From contig JALHMJ010000002.1 in the NCBI GenBank assembly GCA_022844105.1, positions 62,001-126,000 of the forward strand: a DNA stretch of 64,000 nt, written 5' to 3'. Below the pieces are notes generated by a model. That model had not been told where the DNA came from. It saw nothing but the letters and a program-made list of their open reading frames with translations, and made no database searches. Shown one piece after another: positions 17,238-26,799 of this stretch; positions within the stretch are counted from its first letter, which is position 1; every line of letters starts with the position of its first letter. Origin of the DNA: Hyphomicrobium sp. (GTDB taxonomy: Bacteria; Pseudomonadota; Alphaproteobacteria; Rhizobiales; Hyphomicrobiaceae). A program made the translations under genes and the position numbers.

Positions 17238-18161
17238 ATGACGATTTCGGTTTTCATCGACGGCGAGGCTGGCACCACCGGCTTGCAGATCCGCGAGCGG
17301 CTTGCCAGCGAAAGTGCGATCCGCCTGCTCTCGATCCCCGCTGACAAGCGCAAGGATGTCGACGCGCGCCGGACCCTGATGGGAATGGCCGATCTCGTTG
17401 TGCTTTGCTTGCCGGACGATGCGGCAAAGGACGCCGTCGCTCTGGCCGCAGACCTCGGCAAGTCGGCGCCCAAGATCGTTGACGCCTCGACCGCTCATCG
17501 CGTGGCGCCCGGCTGGGTCTATGGCTTTGCCGAACTCGACGCCGACCAATCTGAAAAAATCCGGGCCGCCCGGCACGTCACCAATCCCGGCTGCTACCCG
17601 ACCGGCGCCATCGCACTTCTGCGCCCACTTGTTGCGGCCGGCCTGATCCCGTCAGATCACCCGATTACCGTCAATGCGGTGTCGGGATATTCCGGCGGCG
17701 GCAGGTCAATGATCGAAACGTACGAGCCGGTGCGCTCCGCGCCCAACTTCGAGCTGTACGCATTGACCCTCGAGCACAAGCACGTGCCTGAATTGATGGC
17801 TTACAGCGGATTGCAGCGGCGGCCGATTTTCGTGCCCTCGGTCGGCAATTTCCGTCAAGGCATGCTGGTCTCGATCCCCCTTCATCTGAACACATTGCCC
17901 GGCTCACCCCGCGCCGCCGATCTCGAGGCCGCACTCGTTCGACATTATGCCGGCGCACCGTCCGTGCGTGTCGTCGATGCCGCGGCCGCGGCCCACACAC
18001 GTCTTGAACCGGAAGCGCTGAACGGCACGGACGAACTTGAACTCTTTGTCTTTGGCAAGAGTGAGCTCGGCCATGCGTTGCTCGTCGCCCGCCTCGACAA
18101 TCTCGGCAAAGGTGCCGCCGGCGCCGCGGTGCAAAACATCAAATTGATGCTCGGCGTTTAG
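17238..18161 (+). CDS. argC: N-acetyl-gamma-glutamyl-phosphate reductase
   Basis: ArgC makes N-acetylglutamate semialdehyde, the third step of arginine synthesis, using NADPH. The 307-residue length and VFIDGEAGTTGLQI start mark the shorter ArgC form. DASTAHRVAPGWVYGF follows, then the catalytic Cys in NPGCYPTGAI, and SGYSGGGRSMIE. It follows the TerC-like gene by 7 bases and may share its transcript, though the two roles are unrelated. A hairpin lies just after its stop. Confidence 0.95.
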   Translation: MTISVFIDGEAGTTGLQIRERLASESAIRLLSIPADKRKDVDARRTLMGMADLVVLCLPDDAAKDAVALAADLGKSAPKIVDASTAHRVAPGWVYGFAELDADQSEKIRAARHVTNPGCYPTGAIALLRPLVAAGLIPSDHPITVNAVSGYSGGGRSMIETYEPVRSAPNFELYALTLEHKHVPELMAYSGLQRRPIFVPSVGNFRQGMLVSIPLHLNTLPGSPRAADLEAALVRHYAGAPSVRVVDAAAAAHTRLEPEALNGTDELELFVFGKSELGHALLVARLDNLGKGAAGAAVQNIKLMLGV

Positions 18162-18173
18162 GCGACGCTGATC

Positions 18174-18195
18174 CATTTGACTGACCGGTCAAATG
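18174..18195. terminator. Bidirectional hairpin between argC and ctaA
   Basis: CATTTGAC and GTCAAATG form a perfect 8-base stem around TGACCG in the 38-base gap between two convergent stop codons. There is no clear T-run on either side, so it may be a weak or Rho-assisted terminator. Confidence 0.4.
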
Positions 18196-18199
18196 TCCA

Positions 18200-19258
18200 C
18201 TACGCCGCAGCTTGGCGCACGATAAAGAGATGCCGAACTGCGATCGCGAGCACGATGGCGGCAAATCCTTGATGCGCAATTCCGAGCCCGATCGGCACCA
18301 CATGCAGCAGCGTTACGATCCCGAGCATCGTCTGTCCGACGAGGCCGCCGGCAAGCAACAGCGCCGACTTGCGCACATCAACATCGACGGGCGCGCGCAT
18401 GAGCGAAATGGCATGCCACAGCCCAAGCCCGACGACGACGTAGGCCACGAGACGATGATTGAACTGCACTGTCGTGGCGTTCTCGACGAGGTTCACGAAC
18501 CATGGCGACATCGCAAACAAGTCGTCGGGGATCACCCGTCCGTTCATCAATGGCCAGGTGTTGTAGGCAAGTCCCGCCTTCAGCCCCGCCACGAACGCTC
18601 CGAGCCCTACCTGGGCATACACGATGCAGACGATCACGAACGCGACCGTTGCAACGCTCGCGGGCAGCCGGGCCGACCTGAGCCGGGCCGGCTTCTCACT
18701 GAGATCCATCGCCAGCCAGACGAGGAGACCAAGGATCATGAACGCAACACAAAGATGCAGTGCCAGCCGATAGTGGCTGACATCGACGCGCTCGACGAGC
18801 CCCGACGACACCACGTACCAGCCGATTGCTCCTTGCAGTCCGCCAAGCGCCAGCACGCCCAGATACTTTGGTAGAGCGCCGGGTCGAAGCATACCGCGCC
18901 AAGCAAAGACGACGAGAGGCACCGCGAACGCAAGGCCGATGAACCGGCCGAGAAAGCGATGCCCCCACTCCCACCAGTAGATGAACTTGAACGCGTCAAG
19001 CGACATCCCCTTGTTGACGAGTTGATATTCTGGGATCTGCCGGTACTTCTCGAACGCCTCCAGCCAATGAGCCTCGCTCAGCGGCGGAATGGCCCCCAGG
19101 ATCGGCTTCCATTCGGTAATCGAAAGCCCGCTGTCGGTCAGTCGCGTGGCACCGCCGACGATGATCATGCACAGGACGAGGAACGCGACCGACACGAGCC
19201 AGATCTGCACGAAACGATCGGCGTTCGTTTTCTCCAACGTCAGTGTTGCCTGCACCAT
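18200..19258 (-). CDS. ctaA: Heme A synthase (CtaA/COX15)
   Basis: This enzyme oxidises the methyl group of heme O to give heme A for aa3-type cytochrome oxidase. The 352-residue protein has about eight membrane segments in two four-helix halves. Heme-binding His candidates are visible in WWEWGHRFLGR, LALHLCVAF, QFNHRLVAY and GIAHQGFA. The N-terminal VGGATRLTDSGLSITEWKP is the signature of the COX15-like (type 2) group of alphaproteobacteria and mitochondria. It stands alone on the minus strand and is convergent with argC. Confidence 0.95.
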   Translation of the reverse strand: MVQATLTLEKTNADRFVQIWLVSVAFLVLCMIIVGGATRLTDSGLSITEWKPILGAIPPLSEAHWLEAFEKYRQIPEYQLVNKGMSLDAFKFIYWWEWGHRFLGRFIGLAFAVPLVVFAWRGMLRPGALPKYLGVLALGGLQGAIGWYVVSSGLVERVDVSHYRLALHLCVAFMILGLLVWLAMDLSEKPARLRSARLPASVATVAFVIVCIVYAQVGLGAFVAGLKAGLAYNTWPLMNGRVIPDDLFAMSPWFVNLVENATTVQFNHRLVAYVVVGLGLWHAISLMRAPVDVDVRKSALLLAGGLVGQTMLGIVTLLHVVPIGLGIAHQGFAAIVLAIAVRHLFIVRQAAA

Positions 19259-19388
19259 GATTGCTCCGGTCTGCCCTGTGTCTTGACTTCGCGTCTGCTT
19301 CTGATAGCCGCTTCACCCACCGGCGGGCAATCTGATCCCGCTGGAGTGTCAGACGCCAATGACCGCACGCAATTGTTGAGATCAGTGC

Positions 19389-19592
19389 ATGACCCCCCGC
19401 ATCCGAAAGCTCGTCGGCACCATAATCCTGCTCGTCGTGATTGCGGTTTACTGTTTGCTGGCAATGGCTGCCGCGGTGATCCTTCAGGTCAACGAGGCTA
19501 ACAAGACCATTGAATTGATCTACTACGTTACGGCCGGATTGCTGTGGGTGCTTCCGGCTGGCCTGATCATAAAATGGATGCAGAAGAGCTGA
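19389..19592 (+). CDS. Small DUF2842 membrane protein
   Basis: 67 residues with two membrane segments (TIILLVVIAVYCLLAMAAAV and YYVTAGLLWVLPAGLIIKWM). Length and layout fit DUF2842, a short alphaproteobacterial inner-membrane protein of unknown role that is often found near ctaA. Here it is divergent from ctaA with 130 bases between, and its stop lies 11 bases from the convergent deacetylase gene. No catalytic residues are visible. Confidence 0.8.
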   Translation: MTPRIRKLVGTIILLVVIAVYCLLAMAAAVILQVNEANKTIELIYYVTAGLLWVLPAGLIIKWMQKS

Positions 19593-19603
19593 GCCGGCAA
19601 TCG

Positions 19604-20671
19604 TCAAGCTGCGGCTGGTGCACCCGTCAGACGTTTCACCGCATCGCGCAACGCAAATGGCGCGCCCGACATGAACACCTTCACAAACCGCATGTCCTGG
19701 TAATCGCCGTTGAGCGATACTCGCGGCAACGCCGTCATGCGATCCTTATGCCGCGCGTGAACGAGACCCTTGCGCGTCGTGACCGCCACCGAGGCCCCCG
19801 CGTCCGCCGCCATCCGAAACTCACGCTCCCCCGCGGCAGTGACATCGCCATAAGGAAAGCTGAAGCTTTGGCACGGTCGGCCCAGTTCACGACTGAGAGT
19901 AGCGATGCTTTCGACTATTTCGGCGCGAGCACGTGCCTCGGGGAGTTTCGCCAGTGCATAGTGACCGTTGGTGTGGGCGCCAAATGAAACCAGCGGATGA
20001 TGCGCCATCGCGCGAATTTCATCCCATGTCATCAATAGGTCGTCGGCAAGTGCGCGGCCATCGATGCCATGCGCCGACGCAAGCCCGGCGACGATCATGC
20101 GAGCATCGTCTTCGTCGATCCGCCGCAAGCCCCAATAAATCTGATGAAAGGCATGCATTTTTTCAGCAAGCGAGCCAGTCCGGAAATCACGCGGCAAACC
20201 GTGTAGTGAAATCTCGATCTTATTCGCGACCCTGATCGTCTCTTCCAGGACCAGCCACCACAGGTCCGCCTTGCCGGACGGAAAATCGCCGGGAACGAAC
20301 ACTGTAAACGGCAACCCATGCTTCTCGAAAACGGGAAGTGCAAAGTCACGGTTGTCCCGATATCCATCATCGAACGTGAAACATGCGAATGGCGGCGCGT
20401 CAGACTCACCCGCCAGCCGCTGTGGAACGTCATCGAGGGCAACGACGTCGAAGCCGCCACGAACGACTTCAGTAAGCACCGCGTCGAGAAAATCTGGCGT
20501 GATCTTCAAGATGCGATTCGGCTCGAAAGGCTGCGGCGGTTCAGGGCGTACGTGATGCAGCGTGAAGATGACGCCGGCCCCGCCCGTTAAAGGCGCCAGC
20601 ATGCTGTCAGCGCGCGCGTAATGCATCGCCGTGAGCGCAGCTTTGATCAGGGATGTCGTATTGCGGCTCAT
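19604..20671 (-). CDS. Polysaccharide deacetylase family protein
   Basis: 355 residues from ATG 20671; a GTG at 20710 would add 13. The NodB-homology domain begins near residue 90 with FTFDDGYRDN (first catalytic Asp and metal Asp) and continues with SFGAHTNGHYAL (the two metal-binding His) and SFPYGD. About 60 residues lie between these motifs that NodB lacks, as in larger exopolysaccharide deacetylases. No signal peptide is obvious, so it may act at the cytoplasmic side or use a non-standard export route. It closes the minus-strand side of the main exopolysaccharide block. A CtrA-type site lies 85-124 bases upstream. Confidence 0.82.
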   Translation of the reverse strand: MSRNTTSLIKAALTAMHYARADSMLAPLTGGAGVIFTLHHVRPEPPQPFEPNRILKITPDFLDAVLTEVVRGGFDVVALDDVPQRLAGESDAPPFACFTFDDGYRDNRDFALPVFEKHGLPFTVFVPGDFPSGKADLWWLVLEETIRVANKIEISLHGLPRDFRTGSLAEKMHAFHQIYWGLRRIDEDDARMIVAGLASAHGIDGRALADDLLMTWDEIRAMAHHPLVSFGAHTNGHYALAKLPEARARAEIVESIATLSRELGRPCQSFSFPYGDVTAAGEREFRMAADAGASVAVTTRKGLVHARHKDRMTALPRVSLNGDYQDMRFVKVFMSGAPFALRDAVKRLTGAPAAA

Positions 20672-20794
20672 CCTAATGGGTCCGTATCGTCCTGATCCAA
20701 GCGCCCGCACTGAGGCCGTAATGGAGCTATCCGAGCAAGTTTCGTGCTAGCGCGAACCGGCCGTTCCTCTTCGACGCACGCAAAGAGCGTGGGG

Positions 20795-20809
20795 TTAAGA
20801 ACGCATTAA
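20795..20809. promoter_or_regulatory. CtrA-type box TTAA-N7-TTAA upstream of the deacetylase gene
   Basis: TTAA at 20795-20798 and TTAA at 20806-20809 are separated by exactly seven bases. Read on the minus strand, toward the deacetylase gene, the second half continues as TTAACC, which fits the TTAA-N7-TTAAC consensus of the cell-cycle regulator CtrA. It lies in the short gap after the Wzz-like gene. Confidence 0.45.
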
Positions 20810-20820
20810 TGATTGTGCCG

Positions 20821-23037
20821 TCAGCCGCTGACGGCGGCGGCGCTGCGCCCGGTACGCATGATGCGCTGACCTGCGGCCGCAACTTGCCGGTCGTACCGAA
20901 CGAGGTCGATTTCGGCCACTTCAAAACCGAGGTAGCTTCCCGGTGGGTCGCGAAGCACCGATCCGATCCGTCCGGGGTCCGCAACGAGAACGCCGCAGTC
21001 GACACGGCCCTCGATAGCCTCAAAGAAGGCGCGCGAGGATTCATATCGCCCTGCCACGATCACTTGATCGTAGGCCTCGTCGAGTGCATCGAGCACCAGG
21101 CTCAAGCGGTCAGGGTCAAGCACAGCCGCCATGTCGCCATCGAATGCGCCCGAGCCAATGATCTGTGCGTCGCTGCCGGGAACACGGCGCACGACCTGTT
21201 CGAAGTTGGCGCCCCCAGAAAGTAATTCGAATATGCCGGGCCCCTGCGGCATCGTCAGCGCGTGCGCGATGCCGTCGCCCTCAGGCGCCCAGTCGATGAG
21301 AATGACACTCTGCCCGATCTCGGCAACAGCTTTGGCCAACTCGATGGCATGACTACCGATGCCCATCATGTCTGTCTCGCCGGCAATAAGCGTGCGATAG
21401 CCGCCGCCGTCGCAACGCGAGGAAAGCCTCCGTGCCAGTGAGCCAATGGTACCCACACGGGCAACGTCGACTTCGGCAATCGGCAACGGCTCATTGGCAA
21501 CCGAGGTTTGCTCGTCACCCAACTCGACGTCTGGCCGCACAGCGGCATGGACCGGAGCCAATACGGGCTCGGTTCGACCCGCCGATCGCGTGGCTGCGGA
21601 TTGGCCGACGCGCGGCGCGGTAATATTCCGCGAGCCGGCGAGCAGCGCGCGCGTGATGGTGATGGCCAAACCAAGCAGAAGCGTCGCAAAGGCGGCAAGC
21701 CCGGCGAACGGGCCTTTGCGGGGAAAGTCCGGAACACTGGCGGCGCGGGCCCGGCTTACGATCCGGGCTTCGATCGGCACCGAGCGGCTGTCGGCCTTGG
21801 CGCGATTGGCCTCGAATTGGGCCTGCAAGCGCTCGAGCTCCTGCCGCTTCGACTGCGCCTCCGTCTGCAGTTGGCGCAATTTGACTTCATCGGGACCCGT
21901 ATCGACCACGCGCGTTTTCACGCTGGCGACATCCTTTTGCACGGCCTCGACCCGAAGCGCCGCCGCCTTCGCTTCTTTGTCGAGACTATCCACGACCTTT
22001 GCCACTTCGCCGGCAATCTGCTTCTTTAAGCCCACAAGATCGGCGTTGAGCTGCTGCATGCGCGGATGGCCCGGCAGAAGCGAAACTGAAAGCTCTGAAA
22101 TCTGCCGTTCGAGCCGCACACGCTGTTGCACCACGGCCTGCATCAACGGCGAGCGCTGCACCTCGGGAATGGCGTCGCCGCTGCCGGACTTCATCATCTC
22201 ACGCGCCGCAGTGAACCGTGATTGCACTTCACTTTTCGTCGCCTGCGCCCGCGACAGCTCTGCCGTTAGCTCGGCCAATTGCTGCTCGTTGAGCCCTGTT
22301 GACTGCTGCCCACCCTTGAAGATGTCAGCTTCGCCGCGAAATCTTTCCACAGCGGCGTCTGCCTCGCCGACTTCAAGTTTCAACTTGTCGATTTTTGGTC
22401 CAAGCGCCTGCTGCACCTCGTCAGTCTCGACGATGGATTGTTCCGCCAGCGACCGGCGATAGGCTTCAGCCAGTGCGTTGGGAACATCGGCTGCAAGATC
22501 CGCGTCCGTCGCAGTGAACCGGATGGCGATGGCCCGGCTCTCTTTTGGCGAATAGATTTCAAGCCGCTCAAAAAAGCGGTTGAGCACACGATCCTGTTCG
22601 CTCTCGCCGGCACGCGGGGCTCCGATTCCGGCAAGCAGAAGGATCCGGCCGAGGCTATCGACAGGCCCTAGCGCCGGATTGAATTCCGGCCGCTCCGCCA
22701 GCTTGAGTTTGGCCGCAATCTCAGCTCCCAATTCCGGCGAACGCAGCGCGCGCACGTGCGTGTTCACCGCTTCCTTATCCATTCGAACGCTGAACGACTC
22801 AGCGCCGCCGCCGTCCCTGCGCGGTGACTGGAACGGATCGACGAGCCCTCTGGCCGACACGACCAATTCGGCTTCCGACTGATAGCGCGGAGCAACGAGC
22901 CCCAAACCGAGAAACGTCACGGCACCGGCTGTGACCGAGAGCACCACGAGCAGCGGCACCCGCACCTTTATCGAAGCGAGAACCGCGTTGAGGTCGATAT
23001 TGTCGGGCGAGACTTGGGACATGGCATCAGACCGCAT
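20821..23037 (-). CDS. Wzz/ExoP-like polysaccharide co-polymerase with degenerate kinase domain
   Basis: 738 residues. A Wzz domain surrounds the first membrane helix (about 28-50), and long periplasmic coiled coils with many Gln, Glu and Arg follow. The second helix lies near 435-465. The C-terminal 190 residues match the BY-kinase fold, but the Walker A site reads GETDMMGIGSHA without the usual Gly-Lys-Ser/Thr. A VILIDWAP strand keeps the Walker A' Asp, and there is no C-terminal tyrosine cluster. It should set chain length and couple synthesis to export, but probably cannot autophosphorylate. It is divergent from the export lipoprotein gene. ATG 23022 is an alternative start. Confidence 0.82.
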   Translation of the reverse strand: MRSDAMSQVSPDNIDLNAVLASIKVRVPLLVVLSVTAGAVTFLGLGLVAPRYQSEAELVVSARGLVDPFQSPRRDGGGAESFSVRMDKEAVNTHVRALRSPELGAEIAAKLKLAERPEFNPALGPVDSLGRILLLAGIGAPRAGESEQDRVLNRFFERLEIYSPKESRAIAIRFTATDADLAADVPNALAEAYRRSLAEQSIVETDEVQQALGPKIDKLKLEVGEADAAVERFRGEADIFKGGQQSTGLNEQQLAELTAELSRAQATKSEVQSRFTAAREMMKSGSGDAIPEVQRSPLMQAVVQQRVRLERQISELSVSLLPGHPRMQQLNADLVGLKKQIAGEVAKVVDSLDKEAKAAALRVEAVQKDVASVKTRVVDTGPDEVKLRQLQTEAQSKRQELERLQAQFEANRAKADSRSVPIEARIVSRARAASVPDFPRKGPFAGLAAFATLLLGLAITITRALLAGSRNITAPRVGQSAATRSAGRTEPVLAPVHAAVRPDVELGDEQTSVANEPLPIAEVDVARVGTIGSLARRLSSRCDGGGYRTLIAGETDMMGIGSHAIELAKAVAEIGQSVILIDWAPEGDGIAHALTMPQGPGIFELLSGGANFEQVVRRVPGSDAQIIGSGAFDGDMAAVLDPDRLSLVLDALDEAYDQVIVAGRYESSRAFFEAIEGRVDCGVLVADPGRIGSVLRDPPGSYLGFEVAEIDLVRYDRQVAAAGQRIMRTGRSAAAVSG

Positions 23038-23203
23038 CAGTGGATCACGGCGCCAGCTGCGCGCACGAACAGTAGGGATCGGAGTAAAGCCGGACGCCGG
23101 TAAGCAAACTCTTAACTGTGCCGCAAAAAGACATCCGGTGAGCGTTTGTTAACCTCACCCGCGTACACAAGCCCCTAGCAGTTTGTGAACGGACTTGTGT
23201 GCC

Positions 23204-23896
23204 ATGGTCGCCTGCCAGAGAAAACTGAAGCCCGGTCTGTTATGTTTTTTGGCGGCAATTCTGGCGTCGGGATGTGCAGGCTCGTCCGATTTCACAGTGC
23301 CGATGCCCGACCTGAGCCTCGCTGGTCCCGCCAATTCCCATTCCGATGTCGCAATAGCCGAAACCATCGCTTATGGCGAACCGGCAGTCGTTCCCGTTGA
23401 ATTCAGTGGCGGTCCGCAGGCTGTGGCCGATGCCGACGGCCCGTATTTGCTCGATACCGGCGACCGTTTGCGCGTCTTTGTCTATGGCCAGCCCAATCTG
23501 TCGCGCGGCTACACCGTCGACCACGAAGGGGCCATCACTGTTCCCTTGATTGGTGCTGTCAAAGCCCGCGGCCTCACCACCCGCGACCTGGAAGCAGCCA
23601 TCACCAGTCAGCTTGGCTCGCAATTCGTCCGCGACCCGCAGGTCACCGTCGACATTCAACAGAACCGCCCGTTCTTCATTCACGGCGAGGTCAAAACGTC
23701 CGGTCAATACCCCTACGTGTCGGGCATGACCGTCGAGACAGCGGTCGCCATCGCGGGTGGATTGTCCGAACGTGGCTCTGCACGCCGGTTTCGCATCTCG
23801 CGCCGGACCAACGGCTTCGTCGAACAGATCATCGCGCCCGCCGACTATGTCATTAAGCCTGGCGATACCGTTTTCGTATACGAGCGGTTCTTCTAG
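23204..23896 (+). CDS. Outer-membrane polysaccharide export lipoprotein (Wza/OPX-like)
   Basis: 230 residues from ATG 23204; an in-frame TTG lies nine bases earlier. The signal sequence ends in a lipobox-like LASGCAGS. The Poly_export domain starts LLDTGDRLRVFVYGQPNLSRGY (shortened), followed by GAITVPLIGAVKARG and then an SLBB domain (FFIHGEVKTSGQYPYV). It ends at KPGDTVFVYERFF, without the long C-terminal helix of E. coli Wza, so it is a short OPX type. It is divergent from the Wzz-like gene and opens a plus-strand run with the GT4, initiating transferase and polymerase genes. Confidence 0.87.
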   Translation: MVACQRKLKPGLLCFLAAILASGCAGSSDFTVPMPDLSLAGPANSHSDVAIAETIAYGEPAVVPVEFSGGPQAVADADGPYLLDTGDRLRVFVYGQPNLSRGYTVDHEGAITVPLIGAVKARGLTTRDLEAAITSQLGSQFVRDPQVTVDIQQNRPFFIHGEVKTSGQYPYVSGMTVETAVAIAGGLSERGSARRFRISRRTNGFVEQIIAPADYVIKPGDTVFVYERFF

Positions 23897-23922
23897 TTCC
23901 GCATCGAACCGGCAGAGCCCAG

Positions 23923-25041
23923 GTGACCCAGCGCCTTCGTATTGTGCACTGCATGCGCGCGCCGGTTGGCGGGCTATTTCGCCACGTCCTCGATCTGGCA
24001 GCCGAACAATCAGCCCGCGGCCATGTGGTCGGCATATTAGCCGACGCCACCGCCACCGATGCCCTCACCGATCACCGCTTTGGCGCTATTGCCCCGAAAC
24101 TGGCCCTTGGGGTGAAGCGTCTGCCCATGAGCCGCAAGCCGGGGATAGGCGATCTCCTTGCCGCCCGTGCCGTGACCGCCCACGTGCGCCCGCTTGGACT
24201 GGACGTATTGCACGGGCACGGCGCCAAGGGCGGCGCCTTTGCGCGTCTCGCCGGCCGACAGGTCTCCGCCTGCCGCATCTTCTACACGCCACACGGCGGC
24301 ACCTTGAATGTCTCGCCCGGCTCCCTCGAAGGCCGCATCTATCTCGGTCTGGAAAAGTACTTCGCCAGCCTGACGGATGGCATCGTCTTTGAAAGCGAAT
24401 ATGCCCGCCGCACGTTTGCCGAGCGCATCGGCAGCCTTGCTACGCCGCAACGCGTTGTCCCGAATGGCCTCCAACCAGCCGACTTCGCCGCCCACATGCC
24501 CGCAGACGATGCTGCCGACTTCGTTTTCATCGGCGAATTGCGCGATCTGAAGGGCGTTAGTGTCCTTTTGCGCGCCCTGCAGCACCTCAACACACAACAA
24601 CGTGTCACCGCCGTCATCGTCGGATCGGGCCCTCATTCCGGCCAATTCAAATCGCAAGCACACGAACTTGGCCTCGATCCGGTGGTCAGCTTTCCGGGTG
24701 CCTTAGCGGCCGGTGAAGCCTTTCCGCTGGGACGCGCGCTCGTCGTGCCCTCATTGAAAGAAAGCTTCCCCTATATCGTTCTAGAGGGCGCCGCCGCCGG
24801 CCTGCCACTGGTTGCGACCCGCGTCGGCGGCATCCCCGAAATCGTCGCGGGTACCGACACCCCACTCGTTTCGGCCGGTGACGCCACCGCGCTCGCCGAC
24901 GCCATGCGATCTGTTCTCACAGACCCGCTTACCGCCCGCGACCGCGCCGCGCGCCTCAAAGCCAACGTCCAGAGCAAGTTCAACGTCGCGGCAATGGCGG
25001 CCGAAATTCTCGACTTCTATACGGCCGCCCGCAGGTCTTAA
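23923..25041 (+). CDS. GT4-family glycosyltransferase
   Basis: 372 residues beginning with GTG 23923 after AGGTG, 26 bases past the previous stop. The acceptor domain opens RIVHCMRAPVGGLFRHVLDL, followed by HGHGAKGG. The donor domain has RVVPNGLQPADF, DFVFIGELRDLKGV and the motif PSLKESFPYIVLEGAAAGLP, which contains the E-x7-E pair of retaining GT4 enzymes. It should add one sugar to the lipid-linked repeat unit on the cytoplasmic side. The sugar cannot be named from sequence. Confidence 0.87.
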   Translation: MTQRLRIVHCMRAPVGGLFRHVLDLAAEQSARGHVVGILADATATDALTDHRFGAIAPKLALGVKRLPMSRKPGIGDLLAARAVTAHVRPLGLDVLHGHGAKGGAFARLAGRQVSACRIFYTPHGGTLNVSPGSLEGRIYLGLEKYFASLTDGIVFESEYARRTFAERIGSLATPQRVVPNGLQPADFAAHMPADDAADFVFIGELRDLKGVSVLLRALQHLNTQQRVTAVIVGSGPHSGQFKSQAHELGLDPVVSFPGALAAGEAFPLGRALVVPSLKESFPYIVLEGAAAGLPLVATRVGGIPEIVAGTDTPLVSAGDATALADAMRSVLTDPLTARDRAARLKANVQSKFNVAAMAAEILDFYTAARRS

Positions 25042-25150
25042 CGCTTCCTTTACCTCACCAATCGGCTGGGCCGGCCGATATGCTCATTAAGCCTCCCACT
25101 GGCACGCTCGATGCTTTGCTCCTGGCAAAACACGAGGTGTCTGGCTTTCC

Positions 25151-26635
25151 ATGTCATCAGCAGCAATCATAGAACTGCCCCGCCTTCCTCGTCTTACCGC
25201 CGGTTGGAGCGCTGAAGAAGGCAGTCTGGTCTCGCGCCACGTTCTCACGGGAATTGTCAGGTTAGCAGACGCGGCTATCGTTGCCATCGTCGGCCTGTCC
25301 ATCGCCCTGCTTTACGTCAGCGAGCCGATCGTTACGCGCGACGCAAACTATGGGCTCATTCTTGCCGTTGCGATGTTGATCACGGTCGGCGTCTTCCAGT
25401 CGCTCGGCCTCTATAATGCCGCCCGCTTCTCCTCGCTCATCGGCCAAATCCCGCGCGTCCTCCTCGGCTGGACCATGACCCTCGCCTTGGTCGGTGCCGG
25501 TCTCGTCTTCATGAAAGCCGCTCAGGAATATTCTCGCGTCTTCCTCGCCCTGTGGTTCGTCACCGGCAGCATGGCGCTGGTGGCCACCCGTGCCGGACTC
25601 ACTTATCTTGTCCGCATGTGGGCGCGCGAAGGCCGCCTCTATCGCCGTGCGGTGATCTACGGCGCGGGCCCGGTTTCGGAAAGTGTCATCGAGCAACTGG
25701 AGATGGATGCCGGCATCGACATCCGCATTTCCGGCATCTTCGACGACCGCAACGAAGAAGGCCGCGCGCCCCGTGTCATCGCTGGTTATCCGCGCCTGGG
25801 CGGCCTGCAAGAACTGCTGACACTTGCCCGTCAAAGCCGCATCGATCTCGTCATCGTGGCTCTACCCGTATGTGCCGAAAGTCGACTGTCGCAGATTGTG
25901 AAGCAACTGTCGGTTCTGCCTGCCGACATCAAGCTGCCAGCACGGGCAACATCCATTCGCTTCTCGCCGAAAACCTACAGTCATGTCGGCTCGGTCGCGA
26001 TGATCGATCTCTACGACAAACCCATTGCCGATTGGGGCACAGTTTCAAAATGGCTTTTCGACAAGATTCTCGCCGCCATCGCACTCATACTTCTGGCCCC
26101 GGTCATGGCAGCGGTCGCGCTGGCGATCCGCTGTGACAGCCGCGGCCCGATCCTATTCAAACAAAAACGGTACGGCTTCAACAACGATCTGATCGAGGTT
26201 TATAAGTTCCGCTCGATGTACGCCGACATGTGCGACGCCAAGGCAGCACGGCTCGTCACGAAGCAAGACCCGCGCGTCACGCGTGTCGGACGCTTTATCC
26301 GCAAGACGAGCCTGGACGAACTGCCCCAGTTGTTCAACGTGCTCAAAGGCAATCTGTCGCTCGTTGGGCCGCGCCCTCACGCGGTATCGGCCAAAGCCGC
26401 AAACCGGCTCTATGATCAGGTCGTCGATGGCTATTTCGCACGCCACAAGGTCAAGCCCGGCATCACCGGCTGGGCGCAGATCAATGGCTGGCGCGGAGAA
26501 ACCGACACGGCGGAAAAAATCGAGAAGCGCGTCGCGTGCGATCTTTATTACATCGAGCACTGGTCAATCGTGTTGGATCTCTACATTCTCCTGAAGACGC
26601 CGCTGTCGCTTCTGAAGGCCGAAAACGCCTACTGA
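25151..26635 (+). CDS. Undecaprenyl-phosphate sugar phosphotransferase (WcaJ/ExoY type)
   Basis: 494 residues. The N-terminal half has four membrane helices and a Rossmann-like CoA_binding_3 domain ([20 protein letters not shown], shortened). One further helix ([20 protein letters not shown]) leads into the catalytic Bac_transf domain with [34 protein letters not shown] and SLVGPRPHA. This enzyme starts the repeat unit by moving sugar-1-phosphate (often glucose) from UDP-sugar to undecaprenyl phosphate. It sits in the middle of the plus-strand block. ATG 25151 is the first Met. Confidence 0.9.
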   Translation: MSSAAIIELPRLPRLTAGWSAEEGSLVSRHVLTGIVRLADAAIVAIVGLSIALLYVSEPIVTRDANYGLILAVAMLITVGVFQSLGLYNAARFSSLIGQIPRVLLGWTMTLALVGAGLVFMKAAQEYSRVFLALWFVTGSMALVATRAGLTYLVRMWAREGRLYRRAVIYGAGPVSESVIEQLEMDAGIDIRISGIFDDRNEEGRAPRVIAGYPRLGGLQELLTLARQSRIDLVIVALPVCAESRLSQIVKQLSVLPADIKLPARATSIRFSPKTYSHVGSVAMIDLYDKPIADWGTVSKWLFDKILAAIALILLAPVMAAVALAIRCDSRGPILFKQKRYGFNNDLIEVYKFRSMYADMCDAKAARLVTKQDPRVTRVGRFIRKTSLDELPQLFNVLKGNLSLVGPRPHAVSAKAANRLYDQVVDGYFARHKVKPGITGWAQINGWRGETDTAEKIEKRVACDLYYIEHWSIVLDLYILLKTPLSLLKAENAY

Positions 26636-26799
26636 ACTGCGCAACCCCAATGGTGCCGAAAACCGGCCCCGGTCACACGACCGGCGGCTGGCAAGCGTTG
26701 CAGGAAAGCTCTGCGCGCGACCATCCGCGCCCATTCCGGCCCGCCCTTTGCAATTGCCATTGGAAATGCATCCGCGATCATAGAAAGCGCGCAGGTTTC

